A DNA stretch of 64,000 nt from Aselliscus stoliczkanus (Eukaryota; Chordata; Mammalia; Chiroptera; Hipposideridae), in contig CM066728.1 of assembly GCA_033961575.1 (NCBI GenBank), positions 31,682,352 to 31,746,351 on the forward strand, given 5' to 3'. This document shows, piece by piece, positions 23,131-35,460 of this stretch. The notes under the pieces are model-generated. The model was not told the DNA's origin, made no database searches, and worked only from the letters and a program-made list of their open reading frames with translations. Within the stretch, counting starts at the first letter, position 1, and the number at the start of each line of letters is the position of its first letter. The translations under genes were made by a program, and so were the position numbers.

Positions 23131-24164
23131 CCATGCCGTAAAACTTCAACATAAATTGTGATATAGACCTTGTCTTCCTGGCCCAGCTTCTGAAGCAGGG
23201 AGGATGGGAAGCTGCCTCTGGTAGAACAGAGGAGACCATGTACTCAGTGTAGCCGACAAGCCCCAAGAGAAGAAGGAAGGCAAGGGGGAACACAGCAAAG
23301 AGAGCATGTCATACACTCCTCTTTTCCTCGGAAGAGGGAATGAGGCCCAAGGTACCAAAACTAGTGCAGTTCCATCCTCAGGGAAGGAAACTTCCTCAGT
23401 TACGAATATCAAGATCTAACCAATATAGGAAAAGGTGCCTTTTAATGAGGTGGTTATTGCTTAAAGCATACTTTATAAGTCAGAGAAATCTGTTTAGCCC
23501 CCATCACAGACCCAACCTCATGCAGAAATGGACGCAGTCCAACGCTGCCTTTTCACGTTTATGGCATGTCCCGTGTTGTACAGGGTCTTATATACATACA
23601 TGAGCCAGCGGAGGCGCACAGCCACAGCAAAATGCTAGCAGTGTTATTCTCATTCTACAGGGGAAATACTGACTTTCAGAACAGTGAAATGCCGTGTCCG
23701 TAGGTACTCAGCAGCGGGTCTCCTGTCTGTAGCACATATTAGCTATGCTGCTTCACTGCATCCTTGGCACGGCTGTTTAGGAAAAAGGAAAAGCAAGCAG
23801 AAGCACAAAGGTGAGCTCAGTGCGAAGTGGGGTGGAGAGCATGTTTGTGGGATGGTAAATCAGTGCCTCCGGTGAGCCCTCAGGAGCACTAGCTAAAGAG
23901 AAAAATGAGGATTCTTATCAAGTGCCGTCTCCTTGTAGTGAGACTGGCACCAGTTGTGAATAAGATCAGGCTGCCTGCCCAAGGGCCTACATTCCAAACC
24001 CCTGTACCACTTTAAGGGGACCATCCCGGAATGCGTTAGGTGTGCCTGGGTGGAGTCTGGAAAGACCAACTTGTCTGCTGGGGAATGAGTCAGTGGTCAG
24101 GTTATAAGAGAGTAGCAGCAGGCCCATGGTAACAGGAACTCAGGGGCCAGAACATAGGAGAGGC
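23131..24164. other. Unique sequence with a weak MIR trace
   Basis: No gene is visible. Around 23640-23710, TTATTCTCATTCTACAGGGG followed by a TCAGAACAGTGAAATGCC block resembles antisense MIR. The segment 24050-24170 resembles one at 25290-25415 (see findings). Confidence 0.4.
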
Positions 24165-24385
24165 AGCGTGATATAACTATAACGGTGACCAGCCAAACCT
24201 GCCCAGGCTCAGGTCCTTGCTGCAACCCAGGCAAGGTGCTTAAACTCTGTAGTCTCAGGTCCTCATTTGCAAAATGGGATTAGTATATTTATCTCATAGG
24301 TTTAGTGTAAAGTTTAAATGAGTATAAAGATTTAACGCATTTAAAAGAACTGGCGTATACCAAAGGTCATATAAGTTTTAGCGGT
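24165..24385 (+). repeat. MIR SINE, sense
   Basis: Near-full-length MIR order: GGCAGCGTGATATAACTATAACGG, CCAGGCTCAGGTCC, GGCAAGGTGCTTAAACTCTG, TCCTCATTTGCAAAATGGG, ATCTCATAGGTTTAGTGTAAAG and TTTAAATGAGTATAAAG. It is strongly diverged, as expected for MIR. Confidence 0.82.
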
Positions 24386-24989
24386 TATTAAAATGTGTCA
24401 TAAATAATTGATCATGGAATATAAAAGTGAAGGAAGATTTAAAAGCCTGGAAATGTACATACTTTGCTTGTTTTGATTTGTTTTTATAATTGATTAAGGA
24501 GAAAGCAAAAAAGGATATCTGGAAGTAGTATTAGTTCAATCATCTGAAATTGCTGCTATTCCGCCATTTTATTTTTTCCTTATGCAATAGCAATTTCATG
24601 TGGTTCAAGCTATTATTAAGAAGGGAATGAAAATGTTTGTTTCTGCTGGTTGTTGAACTGCCAGGGCCTGCCTTCAATCTAAGGCCAAGAAGTGCATGTT
24701 GATTTGTGGACCCTGGGCTCATCCAGGAAAGGATCTTTACCCTCATGTGATACACACATACACCAGTGGCCATGGGTGCACCGGGAGACACTTTCCCTCA
24801 CCTGAGTCTGCAGGTGGCAGGGGAGACTGAGAATGCCCGAAGGCATCAACAGTGTGACCCAAATTAACTGGTGAATTTTTTTTTTTTAAAGCGTTTTAGT
24901 ATATAGGATCTTTGAATTCAAAGGAATATGGCCACCTGCTAGCACAAATCTCAACCCATTGCTGGGTCTGCCTCTATTGTGTTACTAAA

Positions 24990-25560
24990 TATCCATCCAT
25001 AAATGTATAAAATAAATACTAAATCTTCCTAACCTACGCCTCGGTAACTGATCCCTTCTCTAAAGAAAATTATTCTTAGAAAAAAAGAAAAAGAAGAAAA
25101 GAAATACTCTTAGGTATTTAACCAGAAAAAGGTTATGCTTTTACCTGCGTTTATGTTTATGCTTTTGAAATTTTGCATGAATGGGGTCTTACCAAGCATG
25201 TGGCTTTTCTGCTTTTTTTACTTGAAGTTCGACTTGTAAATCTTCCCACAATGTATACACAGAGAACCATCTTACAGTGCATGAGCATCCCTGTGGATTT
25301 CAGAAAGACCAGCTTGTCTGTTGAGGAAATGGTCATGTTATGAGAATAGCGACCATCTTACCATAATAGTAGCTAGAAATTTCAGAGGCTAGAAGATACT
25401 CCACCTGTGGAAAATTCTCCTGCATAGATGTGTCTCTCATATTTTTAAATAGTCACTAATTCATGACCTTTTATGTTCTTCCAGTTTTTTGCTATTATCT
25501 TTGGCTCAGAGATGCCTTATTTTTGAAACAAACTGCTCCATTGTAGGATACTCCAGTTAT
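24990..25560 (-). repeat. Antisense L1M 3'-region fragment
   Basis: Blocks such as GAATGGGGTCTTACCAAGCATG, TGTGGCTTTTCTGCTTTTTTTAC, GCATGAGCATCCCTGTGG and TTCTTCCAGTTTTTTGCTATTATC follow the antisense L1 3' segment order. A roughly 100-nt block at 25290-25415 does not fit this order and resembles a second locus at 24050-24170. An A/G-rich low-complexity run occurs near 25080-25110. Confidence 0.55.
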
Positions 25561-26439
25561 TGGAAAATGTCCTTGAATTGATCTAACACTCTTTGAGTTC
25601 AAAGTGTTGGTCATAATTTGTTATTTTAGAGTTAGTGAGACAAAGAAACATGTGGAATAGTGTACTGTTAAGTTTATAAGACATCGCCAATTACTATTTC
25701 CACATGTTTCCTGGGTAGTCTTGACAGATTCAACAAACAAAAATATAGGGACTCAATCAAAATTTCATTTCAGATAAGTAATGATTTTGTTAGTATAAGC
25801 TTGTCTCATATAATGTCTGGGACATAAGTATACTTTAATAAAAATGTGCATTGTTTATCCTAAATTCAAATTTAACTGGTGCTTGTATTTACCTGATAAC
25901 CCGATACCTGGATTTCTTCTAGTTAAAAATGTCCAGTTCCCATGATCATTTCTCATATGATTTTATTCCCAGACCCTCTAGCATTGGGATATCCTTAAAC
26001 CATCACACAGAGCTCCAGAGAGGCCCAGAACTGGTCCTTGCTGCCATTAACCCATTTAGCACTGTGTCAACCATTTCCATCCATCCCATAAAGACTATGC
26101 CCCAAATGCAGAGCTACGAGTAAAAGAGCACACATTTGGATCCTACCATACCAGACAGAGATTCTACTGTCTGTAAAATGTGCCATCAGAAAACAGCTGA
26201 ACCAGGAGTCATGCTTTGCAACCTCACTTCCCTGGGCCACTATTCTCTCCAATACAAAAGGAAGCCATTATATACGAATGCTCTGATTCAAATCATTTAC
26301 ATGCTCTAGTAGCACAAAATACAACGCTACGTACACTATTTTTTAAGGCAAACACTAGACTTTTATTATTCACTCCATCCTTGAAGTTTCTTTTTTATAT
26401 ACCTTTTTCTGTAACTTTTGTCAAATTATTGGTTAATCT
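25561..26439. other. Unique sequence, nothing recognised
   Basis: AT-rich, no coding signal. Frames at 25929-26123 and 26216-26443 (plus strand) are domain-free. Confidence 0.35.
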
Positions 26440-26645
26440 TTGAGGCTTTTATAGTAAGCAGCCAAAGCAAGCAGGCTTCCATGTAACAGATCGGATTGCT
26501 GCTGAATTAATTATTCATCAGCTGGATCATGTGAGCTGGGCACAGGCTCTGAAGCCATTTATTTTGACACTTTAACTACCAGTTTGGCTTGGCCACATTG
26601 ATAATCAACTGAGTTCAACTGGTTGTTGAGAGCAAACAAAAACAG
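26440..26645. other. Candidate conserved non-coding stretch
   Basis: A repeat-free block contains GCTGAATTAATTATTCATC near 26501, the E-box-like CAGCTG near 26519 and GCTTGGCCACATTGATAATC near 26587. The texture recalls developmental enhancers, but this is inference without comparative data. Confidence 0.28.
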
Positions 26646-26884
26646 TTCAAAGTATGGAGATTTGGCTCCAATTTTCACCCATGAACAGAAGTGATTAAGA
26701 GAGGGAAGAATGTGGAATGAAAAGAAAGGCAGAAATGATCAAGGAAAATGGGAAGAAATGGCTGAATGAGGCAGAGCAAGGCGGAGGATTAATCATTCTC
26801 CCTACTCCTGCTGTCTCCGTAAGTGAGGTCATTTGTGTTAGGCAATCATTTTCCTAAATAGCCCTGATAAAATAGAACCATAGT

Positions 26885-27175
26885 GCATTTCTCATTCTAT
26901 GACCCCCCTTTCTACTCAACAATGCCTCCTGAAGATTTTTTTCATCTGAGCACTTATGGATCCACTCAGTGTTTTTACTGCTGCATCGTGTCATTGTAAA
27001 AATATACAATTTATTTAGAGCCCTATTAAGTTGTTTACCTTTACTGCTATTATAAACAATGCTTCAATAAATATCTTTGTTCATTCTTTCTCATGCATAT
27101 AAAGAGGTTTTCTTAAATGTAATTGCTAAAAAATGGAATTTTCAGATCAAAGAAAACACAGAATTTTAATTTAAA
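26885..27175 (-). repeat. Antisense L1M 3'-region fragment
   Basis: TACTCAACAATGCCTCCTG, CTGCATCGTGTCATTGTAAAAATATAC, GCTATTATAAACAATGCTTC and TTGCTAAAAAATGGAATTTTC follow the antisense L1 series (hall-marks: volume of the TATTATAAACAATGC block and the ATTGCTnnnTCA block). Diverged copy. Confidence 0.7.
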
Positions 27176-27819
27176 CAGATATTCCAATTTGGAAAAGGTC
27201 TAGAGGGTAATAGTTTGTCTTCTGAGGAAAGGATTGTCATGACAGCCAAGGGGGATTTTAGCCTTATCTGTAAGGTTTCAATTATTTTTTAAACAAAATG
27301 AATGAATTCACTTATTAATTATGTAATGGAAAAAATTTTTTTTAAATAAATGATATTTTAGACAGAGAATACAACAATGACTTAAATGACCTTGAGAATA
27401 AAAGAGATCCAGTCACCCTGCCTATCCTATCAAGGCCCCATCTAGGAGTGAAAATAGCTGTCCTAGTTAGAGGAGACCGAGCTTGCTAGATGCCTTCCCC
27501 CAACCATGCACACACTGTCTAAAAGGCGCCCTTGAACAAGCCAAACACTTGGCTGTTCTGTCCAAATCTGGTACAGGTTGCCCTCGATGGGGCTGGGGTT
27601 TCTGAGGGAGCCACCCCTGAGTAGCTTCCCCACTCCTGTTCTGAATAACCTAAACACAGAATTAATGTAAAGGCCAAAATATCTTTATCATGCTGGCTTC
27701 TATAGGTTTGAGAATGTGGATTCTATCTGTGAGAAGGGGGTACTATAATATTAACGTTAGAACCTGGGACTGGGGGTCTGAAACAGGCCTATCCATACCC
27801 CTGCCCCTACCAGTGAGGG
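27176..27819. other. Unique sequence, nothing recognised
   Basis: No gene or clear repeat is visible. Short AT-rich runs occur near 27280-27360. Confidence 0.35.
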
Positions 27820-28600
27820 TCCCAACAGGATGCAGAAGGCACACTCAAATTAGGATAATTTAAGAAGACTCCATCAAAAGTGTGGGCAGGGAGGTAACCT
27901 AAGGTAAAGATGGCACTGTCTTACATTGGTGCCTCAAGAAAAAGGCTCTGAGGGAGATATTCTTAGTGGAACTGGACAGAGGGAGGTGTTGAGCTGCAAA
28001 GAAGTTGCAACAAAGGCTTCAGTTGCTCCCCAAACTGGGAAGAATCTTCCTAGTTGTCCTAGTAATGCAAGGAAGTTAGGCCTTTCTCCCTTTGTGCTGA
28101 CCACACATTGGACAGGGGCTGCGCATAGGGCGTGGAGTGTGACCTGCGCAAAGTGTGGCATGTGGCTCTCTTTAACGGAAGGTAGCTCCCAGCAATGGTA
28201 TCAAGCTGAGAGACACAAACCACTGTGTCACTAACATTCTCAGAAGGTTGGAGCAGGATCTCCTCAGTCCTAAAGGTGGATCTGGGCAGGGTCCCATAGC
28301 ACTCACTAGGGGTCAGCCCCGGCCTCTGGGATCCACTATCTTCAATAGTAACGGAGCCCCAGGGGAATAGCAGAGCTTGTGTTCCCACTGGGCAGCTCAT
28401 TCCCAATTATTCTTCCCAGATTATCCAATCAGCAAAGCACCGCCACCTCCCAGGAGTAGAATGAGGAAAGAGGCAGACAAAGATCAGAAATGTGCTTAGA
28501 GAAAATTCCTCCCAATGGAAACCGGAATGGGACTAAGCATGTCCCCTCTCCTAAGCAAGACAAGCTGGCTTCTCCAGGCCCAGAGGACTAATTGCAGCCT
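27820..28600. repeat. Possible ancient LTR-type repeat, not named
   Basis: CAAATTAGGATAATTTAAGAAG, ATCAAAAGTGTGGGCAGGGAGG and ATTATCCAATCAGCAAAGC recall an old ERVL-class LTR seen in many mammals, but no clear ends are visible. Frames at 27926-28234 (plus) and 28059-28406 (minus) overlap on opposite strands and lack domains, so I do not call genes. Confidence 0.3.
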
Positions 28601-28690
28601 AAAAAGGGAGGTCCCCTCAACAACGAGCAGGTTCCATTGCCACTGCTGTCCTCCAAAACTTTCTGTGAAGATGAAAATCTTCTAGAAGAT

Positions 28691-28834
28691 TGTGCTGTCC
28701 AGAAAGATAGCCACGGGCCACGTGTGGTTACTGAGCAGTGATGTACTGCTAATGTGACAGAGGAACTGAGCTGATTATTTTATTTTAATTTGAATAGCCA
28801 CATGCAGCTGGTTGCTGCTGTACTGGACAGCACA
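28691..28834. mobile_element. hAT-type miniature element with perfect inverted ends
   Basis: TGTGCTGTCCAG at 28691-28702 is matched exactly by its reverse complement CTGGACAGCACA at 28823-28834. The interior has GATAGCCACGGGCCACGTGTGG and GAATAGCCACATGCAGCTGG, typical of a common mammalian non-autonomous hAT element with GCTGTCC termini. At 144 nt it has no transposase. An 8-nt TSD is not clear. Confidence 0.8.
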
Positions 28835-28964
28835 GAGAAGAGGGAATAAGTTGGTCTTGTTTCTAGAGATAAAGACCTTCAGAGGCGCGTTCACACACGT
28901 TCCCATGAGGCTAATGAAGGTGCTGGACGCTTTCACCTAAATACCTTGAACTTGATGAAGCAAT

Positions 28965-29115
28965 ACCCTTGGCTTGGGGAATGGAATAGGTTTCAGAGTC
29001 ATGCAGGCCCAGACCACTGCTAACCAGCTATGTGATTTCACAGAAGCTCTCAGACCCAATTTCCTCTCCTGTGATATGAGGATATTACTTACTTTATAGG
29101 TCTGTTGTGGATGTA
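28965..29115 (+). repeat. MIR SINE fragment, sense
   Basis: CAGAGTCATGCAGGCCCAGACC, ACCAGCTATGTGATTTCAC, CCAATTTCCTCTCCTGTGATATGAGG and TTTATAGGTCTGTTGTGGATG follow the MIR order. The 3' L2-like end is missing. Confidence 0.75.
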
Positions 29116-31534
29116 AACTGAGAGGACATCTGTAAGGTTTCTGGTCACTTCATTAATATGCTTCTGATTCTGGCTACCAGCCTCTACTCCCTCCAATTTC
29201 TCCTGTTTTGCTTTAGCAAAACCCCAGAGCGTCAGCCCAGTCCTTTTTTTGCCTGAGCTTGCTGTTCCACCATGGAAGAATGAAGTAAGCATGGCTTTCT
29301 GCTCTGGATATTCACATTTTTTGACCTCAGAGAATTGGGGCATGGATTACTTAGAATATAAAATGGAGGGCAATTTATTTGAGGGGAGGGAGGTGTGAAA
29401 TGTATTCTATTGTCTCACAAACATTGCATTTCCTTTCATGTCATCCCAATGACACTAACCACAAAATTACCTACTAAAAATCAGCAGCCTCCCTGCATCA
29501 GTGGAAGGGAGATTCTCACCTATTTTTTGCTGCCAGTTCTTAGGAGCAAAAGTCTAAGACGAGAGGCTGAAATTCTCAGTGGAGGGCCCTTGTCTGGGAA
29601 TGACGTAATCCCCGCAGGGCAAACAGCCAGAAGCCAAATTTGGCAACTCACCAGGCTTGCTGGAAGCTGACTTCACCTCTGTTTATTTGGCCGTTTGGCA
29701 CAGTTGCTTTTGTTTTGGTTGTGGGATGTCACGATGATGTTTTGAGCAGTGCTGAGTAGTCTCAGGTCTGCCTTTTTGCCTATTGTAGACAAGAAGAGTG
29801 AATTTCCTTTGTTTGTGGAGCTCAGTTAAGGTTCTGTTATTTCTGTGGCAGGAGGTGCCATCAGGAAATTCAGAGGTTTGAATTTTAATCTGGCCCACTA
29901 TGGGTCCTGCTGATGAATTTACATTTTAATGTTTTATCCATGTCTCACACCAGATACCATATAAATAAATGAATACATAAAAAAATTCATAAAGCTGGTC
30001 TAGGGAGTTGGAGCTGAGAAGCCTTGCTGAGCTTCAGGGGCAAGTTTTAACATCAGAGCCTCCTCTTATTGTTATTATTACCTATGCAAAAGCCTGTAAT
30101 AAAGGAACGAAGTAGGTCAGTCCCAGCTGTACCAAAACAGCGCACAGCAAAGGAGTTATCAAAGAAATTAAAAAGCCTGTCATGGTCATTGAAAGAACAC
30201 ACTTTGATAGGTTTTCTTCCAGTGATAATCCTGCAAGTCAAACTCATGCGAGTGGATTGACTTTTCCACCCTTCCCAAAGCAGCAGTAAAACATTCCTAA
30301 CAAAGTTTGTGTAGAAAAAGGCAGTGGGTACTCACGACAATTAAAAGCACTGGGAACCTAGAATAACTCTCCCCGCTAGCCCAATGTTATTCTAATATCA
30401 TTCTCTGCTCTTTCTTGGGGTTTTGCTTTCCTGTGTATAATAATAAAATAGCTTTAGTTAGATTCCTCTGAACTCCTAAAGGTCATTTTGTACTCTTCTG
30501 AAAAAGAAATCCATGTCTGAAGAGAAGACACAAATATTTCTTCAGATTACCTGCATTTAAATAGATCTCCCCATTTCCAAGCCCTCTTTTGAAAGATTAA
30601 AAAAAAAAAAAAAAGAGGTTTGGGCAATTTGCCATCTTAAACCCAGCGAAAGTCAAATCCCTGGAGATAAAGAAAAAGTGGGATTAATTACAGCCCCAAT
30701 GTTTTAAAAGACAAATGTAATGAATGAAGGCACAGAGCAAACAAAAAAAAGAAATTATGTCCTAACTAGATTACGGGTTTTCTTTTCAGAGGTTTTCATC
30801 CAAGAGAAGTCCTGCATTAGAAAACATTTTTCTCACAGAAGTAGCTTTAGCAGCCCCACACAGAGGGTTTGAGTCAGCTCTTCCCAGCAGAGAGGAAGCA
30901 CGTATTCTTTGGCTCTGAAAAAAAAAAAAAAAATGCAAAAAAACGCAGGGAGCCTTGTGCCTGACATACTGCACCTGGTAGTAACTGTACATTCCCTTTC
31001 TGCTTATCTCCTTTCCACCTCCATGCAGAGGGCCACTGGAATAAATGCTCAGAAAAAATGAATGAAAGTACTTCCCCAAGAGTACCTTCTCGGCCCGAGG
31101 GCTCAGGAAACAAGAGTTCTCCTGTTTGGTGTTTGCCCAACAGGCAGGGAGATCTGAGACTTTCATCCCCCTAAAGAGAACAGGTGCCTGCTCTGCCTCT
31201 TTTCCTCCCCTTCCTCATGCCCAAGAACTACTAGGCTCCTGGTAGTATGTCTGCAATCAGACAGCACATAAGGGACCATACACTCGTGCCATTCATCTTA
31301 ACACCTCTGCAAGATCCTTTTTCCTCCCAACGTCACTTCAGAGGGAAAAAAATCCTCTAAGTGGGAAGAAGGAGAGAAGCAGGGCAGGTGATTTAGGAGC
31401 AACAAACTGTGGAGCAGCAGAATGTCCGGTCACCTATGTCGCTGTCCTTCCCCACACGCAAGCAGTTTCCTATCTGTAGAGGGTAGGGTGGTGTCCCACA
31501 TGGCACCAGAGATGCAGTGTAATGGAGCAGTCCA
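29116..31534. other. Unique sequence, nothing recognised
   Basis: About 2.4 kb has no clear repeat or exon. A-runs occur near 30599-30614 and 30918-30933. Minus-strand frames near 30786-31166 include a poly-F tract from the A-run and show no domain. Confidence 0.4.
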
Positions 31535-31730
31535 GGGACTCACAGGGGGGTCATGATGCCAGCTCCCCAGAGTGCAATCTTAAACACACCCCTGAACCTC
31601 TTTGAGCCATCACTTCCTCCTGCGGTACACGTGCATAATAGCACCTAGTTCACAGAGCTGATGTAATGCTCAAATAGTATATAAAAAACTTCTAGTCTGG
31701 CATATAATAGGATCCCAGTAAATATCAGTT
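31535..31730 (+). repeat. MIR SINE, sense
   Basis: GTGCAATCTTAAACACACCCCTGAACCTC, CATCACTTCCTCCTGCGGTAC, ATAATAGCACCTAGTTCACAGAGC and GTCTGGCATATAATAGGATCCC follow the MIR 3' half into the AAATATCAG end. It leads straight into a microsatellite. Confidence 0.75.
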
Positions 31731-31754
31731 CTTTCTCTCTTTCTCTGTCTCTTT

Positions 31755-31813
<59 letters not shown>
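31731..31813. repeat. (TC)n-(AC)n compound microsatellite
   Basis: A pyrimidine CT-rich run (about 31731-31773) changes to a pure AC run of about 20 units (31774-31813). It lies at the 3' end of a MIR, a common place for microsatellites to grow. Confidence 0.95.
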
Positions 31814-31816
<3 letters not shown>

Positions 31817-34137
31817 TTAAGGCAACACAAAACAAAAGAGACAGAGGGGTCAGAAGAGGAACACATGTAGGTGTGCATAGATGTCACTCAAGCTTCCACA
31901 GCCGCAATATCCTCATCTATAAAATCAGGAGGTTGGGTTGCGTGATTTTGTCAATTCCATGAAAAACTGAACTGATCCATGATTGAGGAAAATAAAAGAA
32001 GTATGTGAACAAAGGAATGACAGACCTCCAAAGCAAGATGGCAGGTAGGATCAAGTCTGTAGAATTCCTAGAAGACTGAGAAGGCTGCCCTGGGGGGGAT
32101 CACAGGGGTTCCTTCTGATTTCCTTGAGGACCCCAATCTCAGGAGATGCTGGAAGACACGGAATTCATGCAACATAAACTCCACTCAGCAAATGGAAGGC
32201 AGGGAACAAGTTCAACAGTACCCACTGAAAATGTTTTACTGAGGTTGGACATGCTTCTCCCTCATTGGTTCCTGTCCTGCTTGATACTGAGCTAAGAGGA
32301 AGAGAGGTGGACAGACGGACGAGGGGCACAGAGGGGAGGATGAAGCAGATCCCTATCACACAGGCTTGCTCCTGAGCCCAGGTTCCTTAAAGAAGCTACA
32401 TTATTGGAATTTTTTGAGAACATATCTAAGTGTAGATTGTGAATGCCCCAGGGAACATCAATTTCAAAATAGAGATTCTCAAGAGATGTTGAGCAGATGT
32501 CAAGTGATGGGCAGACTTTCTCTCTATCTCTGCAAGTGGCAGTGTCATTCCCTTTTTACCTTAGGAATTTACTCTTTCTGTTGCACCTGACATGGGTGAA
32601 AGTAGGGAACTGCTGGGTCAGAGATTTCATTATGACACATATAAGGGAGTGAAAGAAATACCAGGAGTTGTTTAGAACAGGCATATCCATCCTATTCTCA
32701 CTGGATTCCCAAGGGCCCAGTTTAGGAGGAAGATGACAAGCTTTCCTCCCTCCACCTCTGCAGTGTTTAGGAGCCTCTGGCCCAGGGTTTGTCATTTTCT
32801 TCCTCAGAGTATAAGGTAGGACATGCAGACTCTGTCTCTAGCTACCCTTATAACAGCTAACTCATCAGTGGTAAGTGATGAATGCAGAATGGTCAAAGAA
32901 AGAAAACAAAAGAAAAAAACACGCAAGGTATCTTTTAGGAGAGGTGTCTCTCCTTTATCTTGAGCTGGAAACTGGAAGATACATGGGTGATAGTCAGAAA
33001 CTGGGTGGTCCTGGAGAACCGCCAGCGACCCACCCATTCCATACCTAGCAGATATTCTAAGCAAGCAAATGTTTTGCATTTTTGAAAAGGGTGTTAGCTT
33101 TTGATTCAAATTCAGTTTAGTTCAACAACATTTTTTCCCTGTCTTATATTGTCCTTGGGAGAGCTGAAGGTTGCCTGTCCTCCAGCAAGTTCAGAACTGC
33201 CTTTGGTGCCTTTCATTAGAGATTAGCAGGAGTGGGGGATCTTGTTTCCCTAACCCCGGGTATTATAGGTGTTTGTGCTTGGGTATGGAATTGCCACAGC
33301 ATCTGTGCTGTACCCATTTAACCTTATGACAGGCAGCTCTGAGCATTCCCTAATGAACACTTGATTCCATCCAGCCAGGATCACAGAAAATAAAGCCAAA
33401 CATTTTTTTTCCTGGCGGATTAAAATAAAAGAGGAGCAGTATTAGTCCTAAAGTGCATTGCCTTCACGATTAGAGTTCTTTCCTTTGTTTTCATCTTAGG
33501 TGAAATGGCTGTGCTCTCATTATAAAACTGTAGGAGAACAGACAACACACAGAAAAAGAGGCTTTCCCACAATAGCTATACGAAATGAAATACTTTTTAC
33601 AAATTCCTCAAATTCTAACTCTGAGAAGGTTCACTCAGTGCAGTCAAAACTGGACCCACTCTGCACACCCCACATTCCAACTTTGTACCAGACACCAGCT
33701 AACAGTGTTCCAGTTGTCACACTCAAACGGTGTGACTTTGGGGAGAGCCCACTGGCATGATTTTGCTCTGCGCTGTTCAGCCTTTCTTCAATGTGTATTG
33801 AATGAATGAAAGAATAGTTGACAGAAGAGAGGTCCCCTCCTTTGCATCACCCCGAGGTCCTCTTTGCTTCCCAGTGAGGCTTTCAGAGAGCCTGTATCTT
33901 ACAACTGAAGAAACGGGGTTGGGTACCATAGAAGTCCTGGCAGGTTTCCCATATGGAGATGTAGAAGGAACGTGTATCTCCCATTCTGCATTTTTGCCAA
34001 TGAGTTCTCTGCAAGCTCCCCAAGCAGATCAGGCCACGGTTAGAGGGAACGCTGATTGGAATACCAAAGCCCAGGGCTAAGAAGCCAACTTGCAGACTCG
34101 GCAGGGTCAGGAGGCCCAACTCTTAGGAGCCAGATGA
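31814..34137. other. Unique sequence, nothing recognised
   Basis: No gene is visible. A MIR-like CTCATCTATAAAATCAGGAGG lies near 31911. Overlapping frames near 33500-33809 are domain-free. Confidence 0.35.
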
Positions 34138-34265
34138 GCTTGTTTGATTTCGTGGCAGCGCCAATCTGATCCTGTAAATTGTTTCCTAGCAGAGTGTAAC
34201 CAGTTCTTTTGAAAGCCAGTCTGACTGTAATTTGCTACTAATTGTAGTTGGAATGAGCTATTCTG
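34138..34265. other. Candidate conserved non-coding stretch
   Basis: Repeat-free sequence with GTGGCAGCGCCAATCTGATCC near 34152 and CTACTAATTGTAGTTGG near 34234. The evidence is compositional only. Confidence 0.2.
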
Positions 34266-34574
34266 GGCCTAGCTGATAGCAAAGCATAAATTCAAGTGGC
34301 TGCTCTTAGGATGTCCTTGGATTGAGGTAAGCTATAGTATTCTCTGTACAGGGGCTCCTGGAAAGTGGGTCATTTCCATGCCTACTGTACATATCACTCT
34401 ACTCATCAAATTAACGTATGCTCCCAAGTGACAGGAGAGATAGCTTTCTGAACAGTGTTTAAATTTCATCACAAAATTGCGTCGTGGTGGCTACTGTGCA
34501 GTTTGCTTCTGTAATGAATGCTTTTCTCTGGCTGCCCATCTTCTGGTTTTTTATGGTTCCTTAGACCAGTTAGG

Positions 34575-34765
34575 GTCATGTTCTCAAAATGTGATCCATG
34601 GAGCATGCTGGATCCTTGCAAAAATGCAGATCTCTAGGTCCCAGTCCAATTCTCCTGAATCAGAGCTTGGGTGTGGGGTGGGAACAGGTCCTAGGGTTCA
34701 GTATTTAATCAAAATAAGATCACTGAGGGATTTTGGTACACACCCAAGTCTGAGAACCACTGCCT
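34575..34765 (+). mobile_element. MER5A-like hAT-Charlie element
   Basis: The left end has TTCTCAAAATGTGATCCATGG and the right end GTCTGAGAACCACTGCC, close to the inverted TTCTCAA and TTGAGAACCACTG termini of MER5-type elements. Between them are AAATGCAGATCTCTAGGTCCC and CTGAATCAGAGCTTGGG. Diverged from the consensus in the middle. Non-autonomous. The frame 34477-34779 overlaps it and is not a gene. Confidence 0.82.
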
Positions 34766-35034
34766 TGTACAGAGGTTAGTCTCATCAATGGGAGATTTTT
34801 AAGTCATAAACTTGAGCGCTGATTGTAGTGATATCGAAACCAAGAGGGGAGTGTGGAGTGGAGGAGGTGGGATGAGTTCCTGTATCTCCCTCCAACCTCC
34901 AGTACTGCTCAAGTTATTGTCTCTGTCGCCCTGGGAGTGAAAGTCCTGCCTAAGCTGGATCAAAGGGTAGAATCAAGACCATAAACCACATATAGGGTCT
35001 CCATCCCTTGGCCTTGCTCTCTTCCTCTCTCTCT

Positions 35035-35460
35035 CAAGCACACTCTGCTCTGCCAGGACCTGGCCTTCTTTTCCTCACACAGCCATGCTTCCGTCAGTCT
35101 CTGTGTCTTTGCCCAGACTGCCTCCCCTCTCCCATATAGAAAGTCTCGCCTCTGCCGTGATACATCCCCATTCTACACATCATTCCTGCTTACATCCCAG
35201 CTCCATATGCTCATTTTTCCATCCATTTTGGAGCACCTTCATCTCTCCATTCCCTGAAGTGCTACTTCCCTCAGAATCAATCTCAGGTTTGTGTGTTTAT
35301 TTGAGTAGCATTTCATTATGACATCTGTGTAAGTTTCATCTTGCCTGGTAGATCTTGAAGTTCTCTAGGCAAATTTCCCTCAGTTTTTAGCACTAAGTGC
35401 AAAGTAAACATATGGGACAAACCTAATGAATTCTCATTAAGGTGTTGGTTGATGGAACAC
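35035..35460 (+). repeat. L2 LINE 3' end, sense, decayed
   Basis: A pyrimidine-rich run with CACACTCTGCTCTGCCAGGACCTGGCC, CTTTGCCCAGACTGCCTCCCC, CCCTGAAGTGCTACTTCCCTC and a weak terminal TAAGTGCAAAGTAAAC block fits L2. The frame at 35085-35321 is part of this relic. Confidence 0.65.

Noticed and set aside
31731..31813. A possible regulatory polypyrimidine/AC element
   Set aside because: It is a simple compound microsatellite at a MIR end; nothing supports a function.
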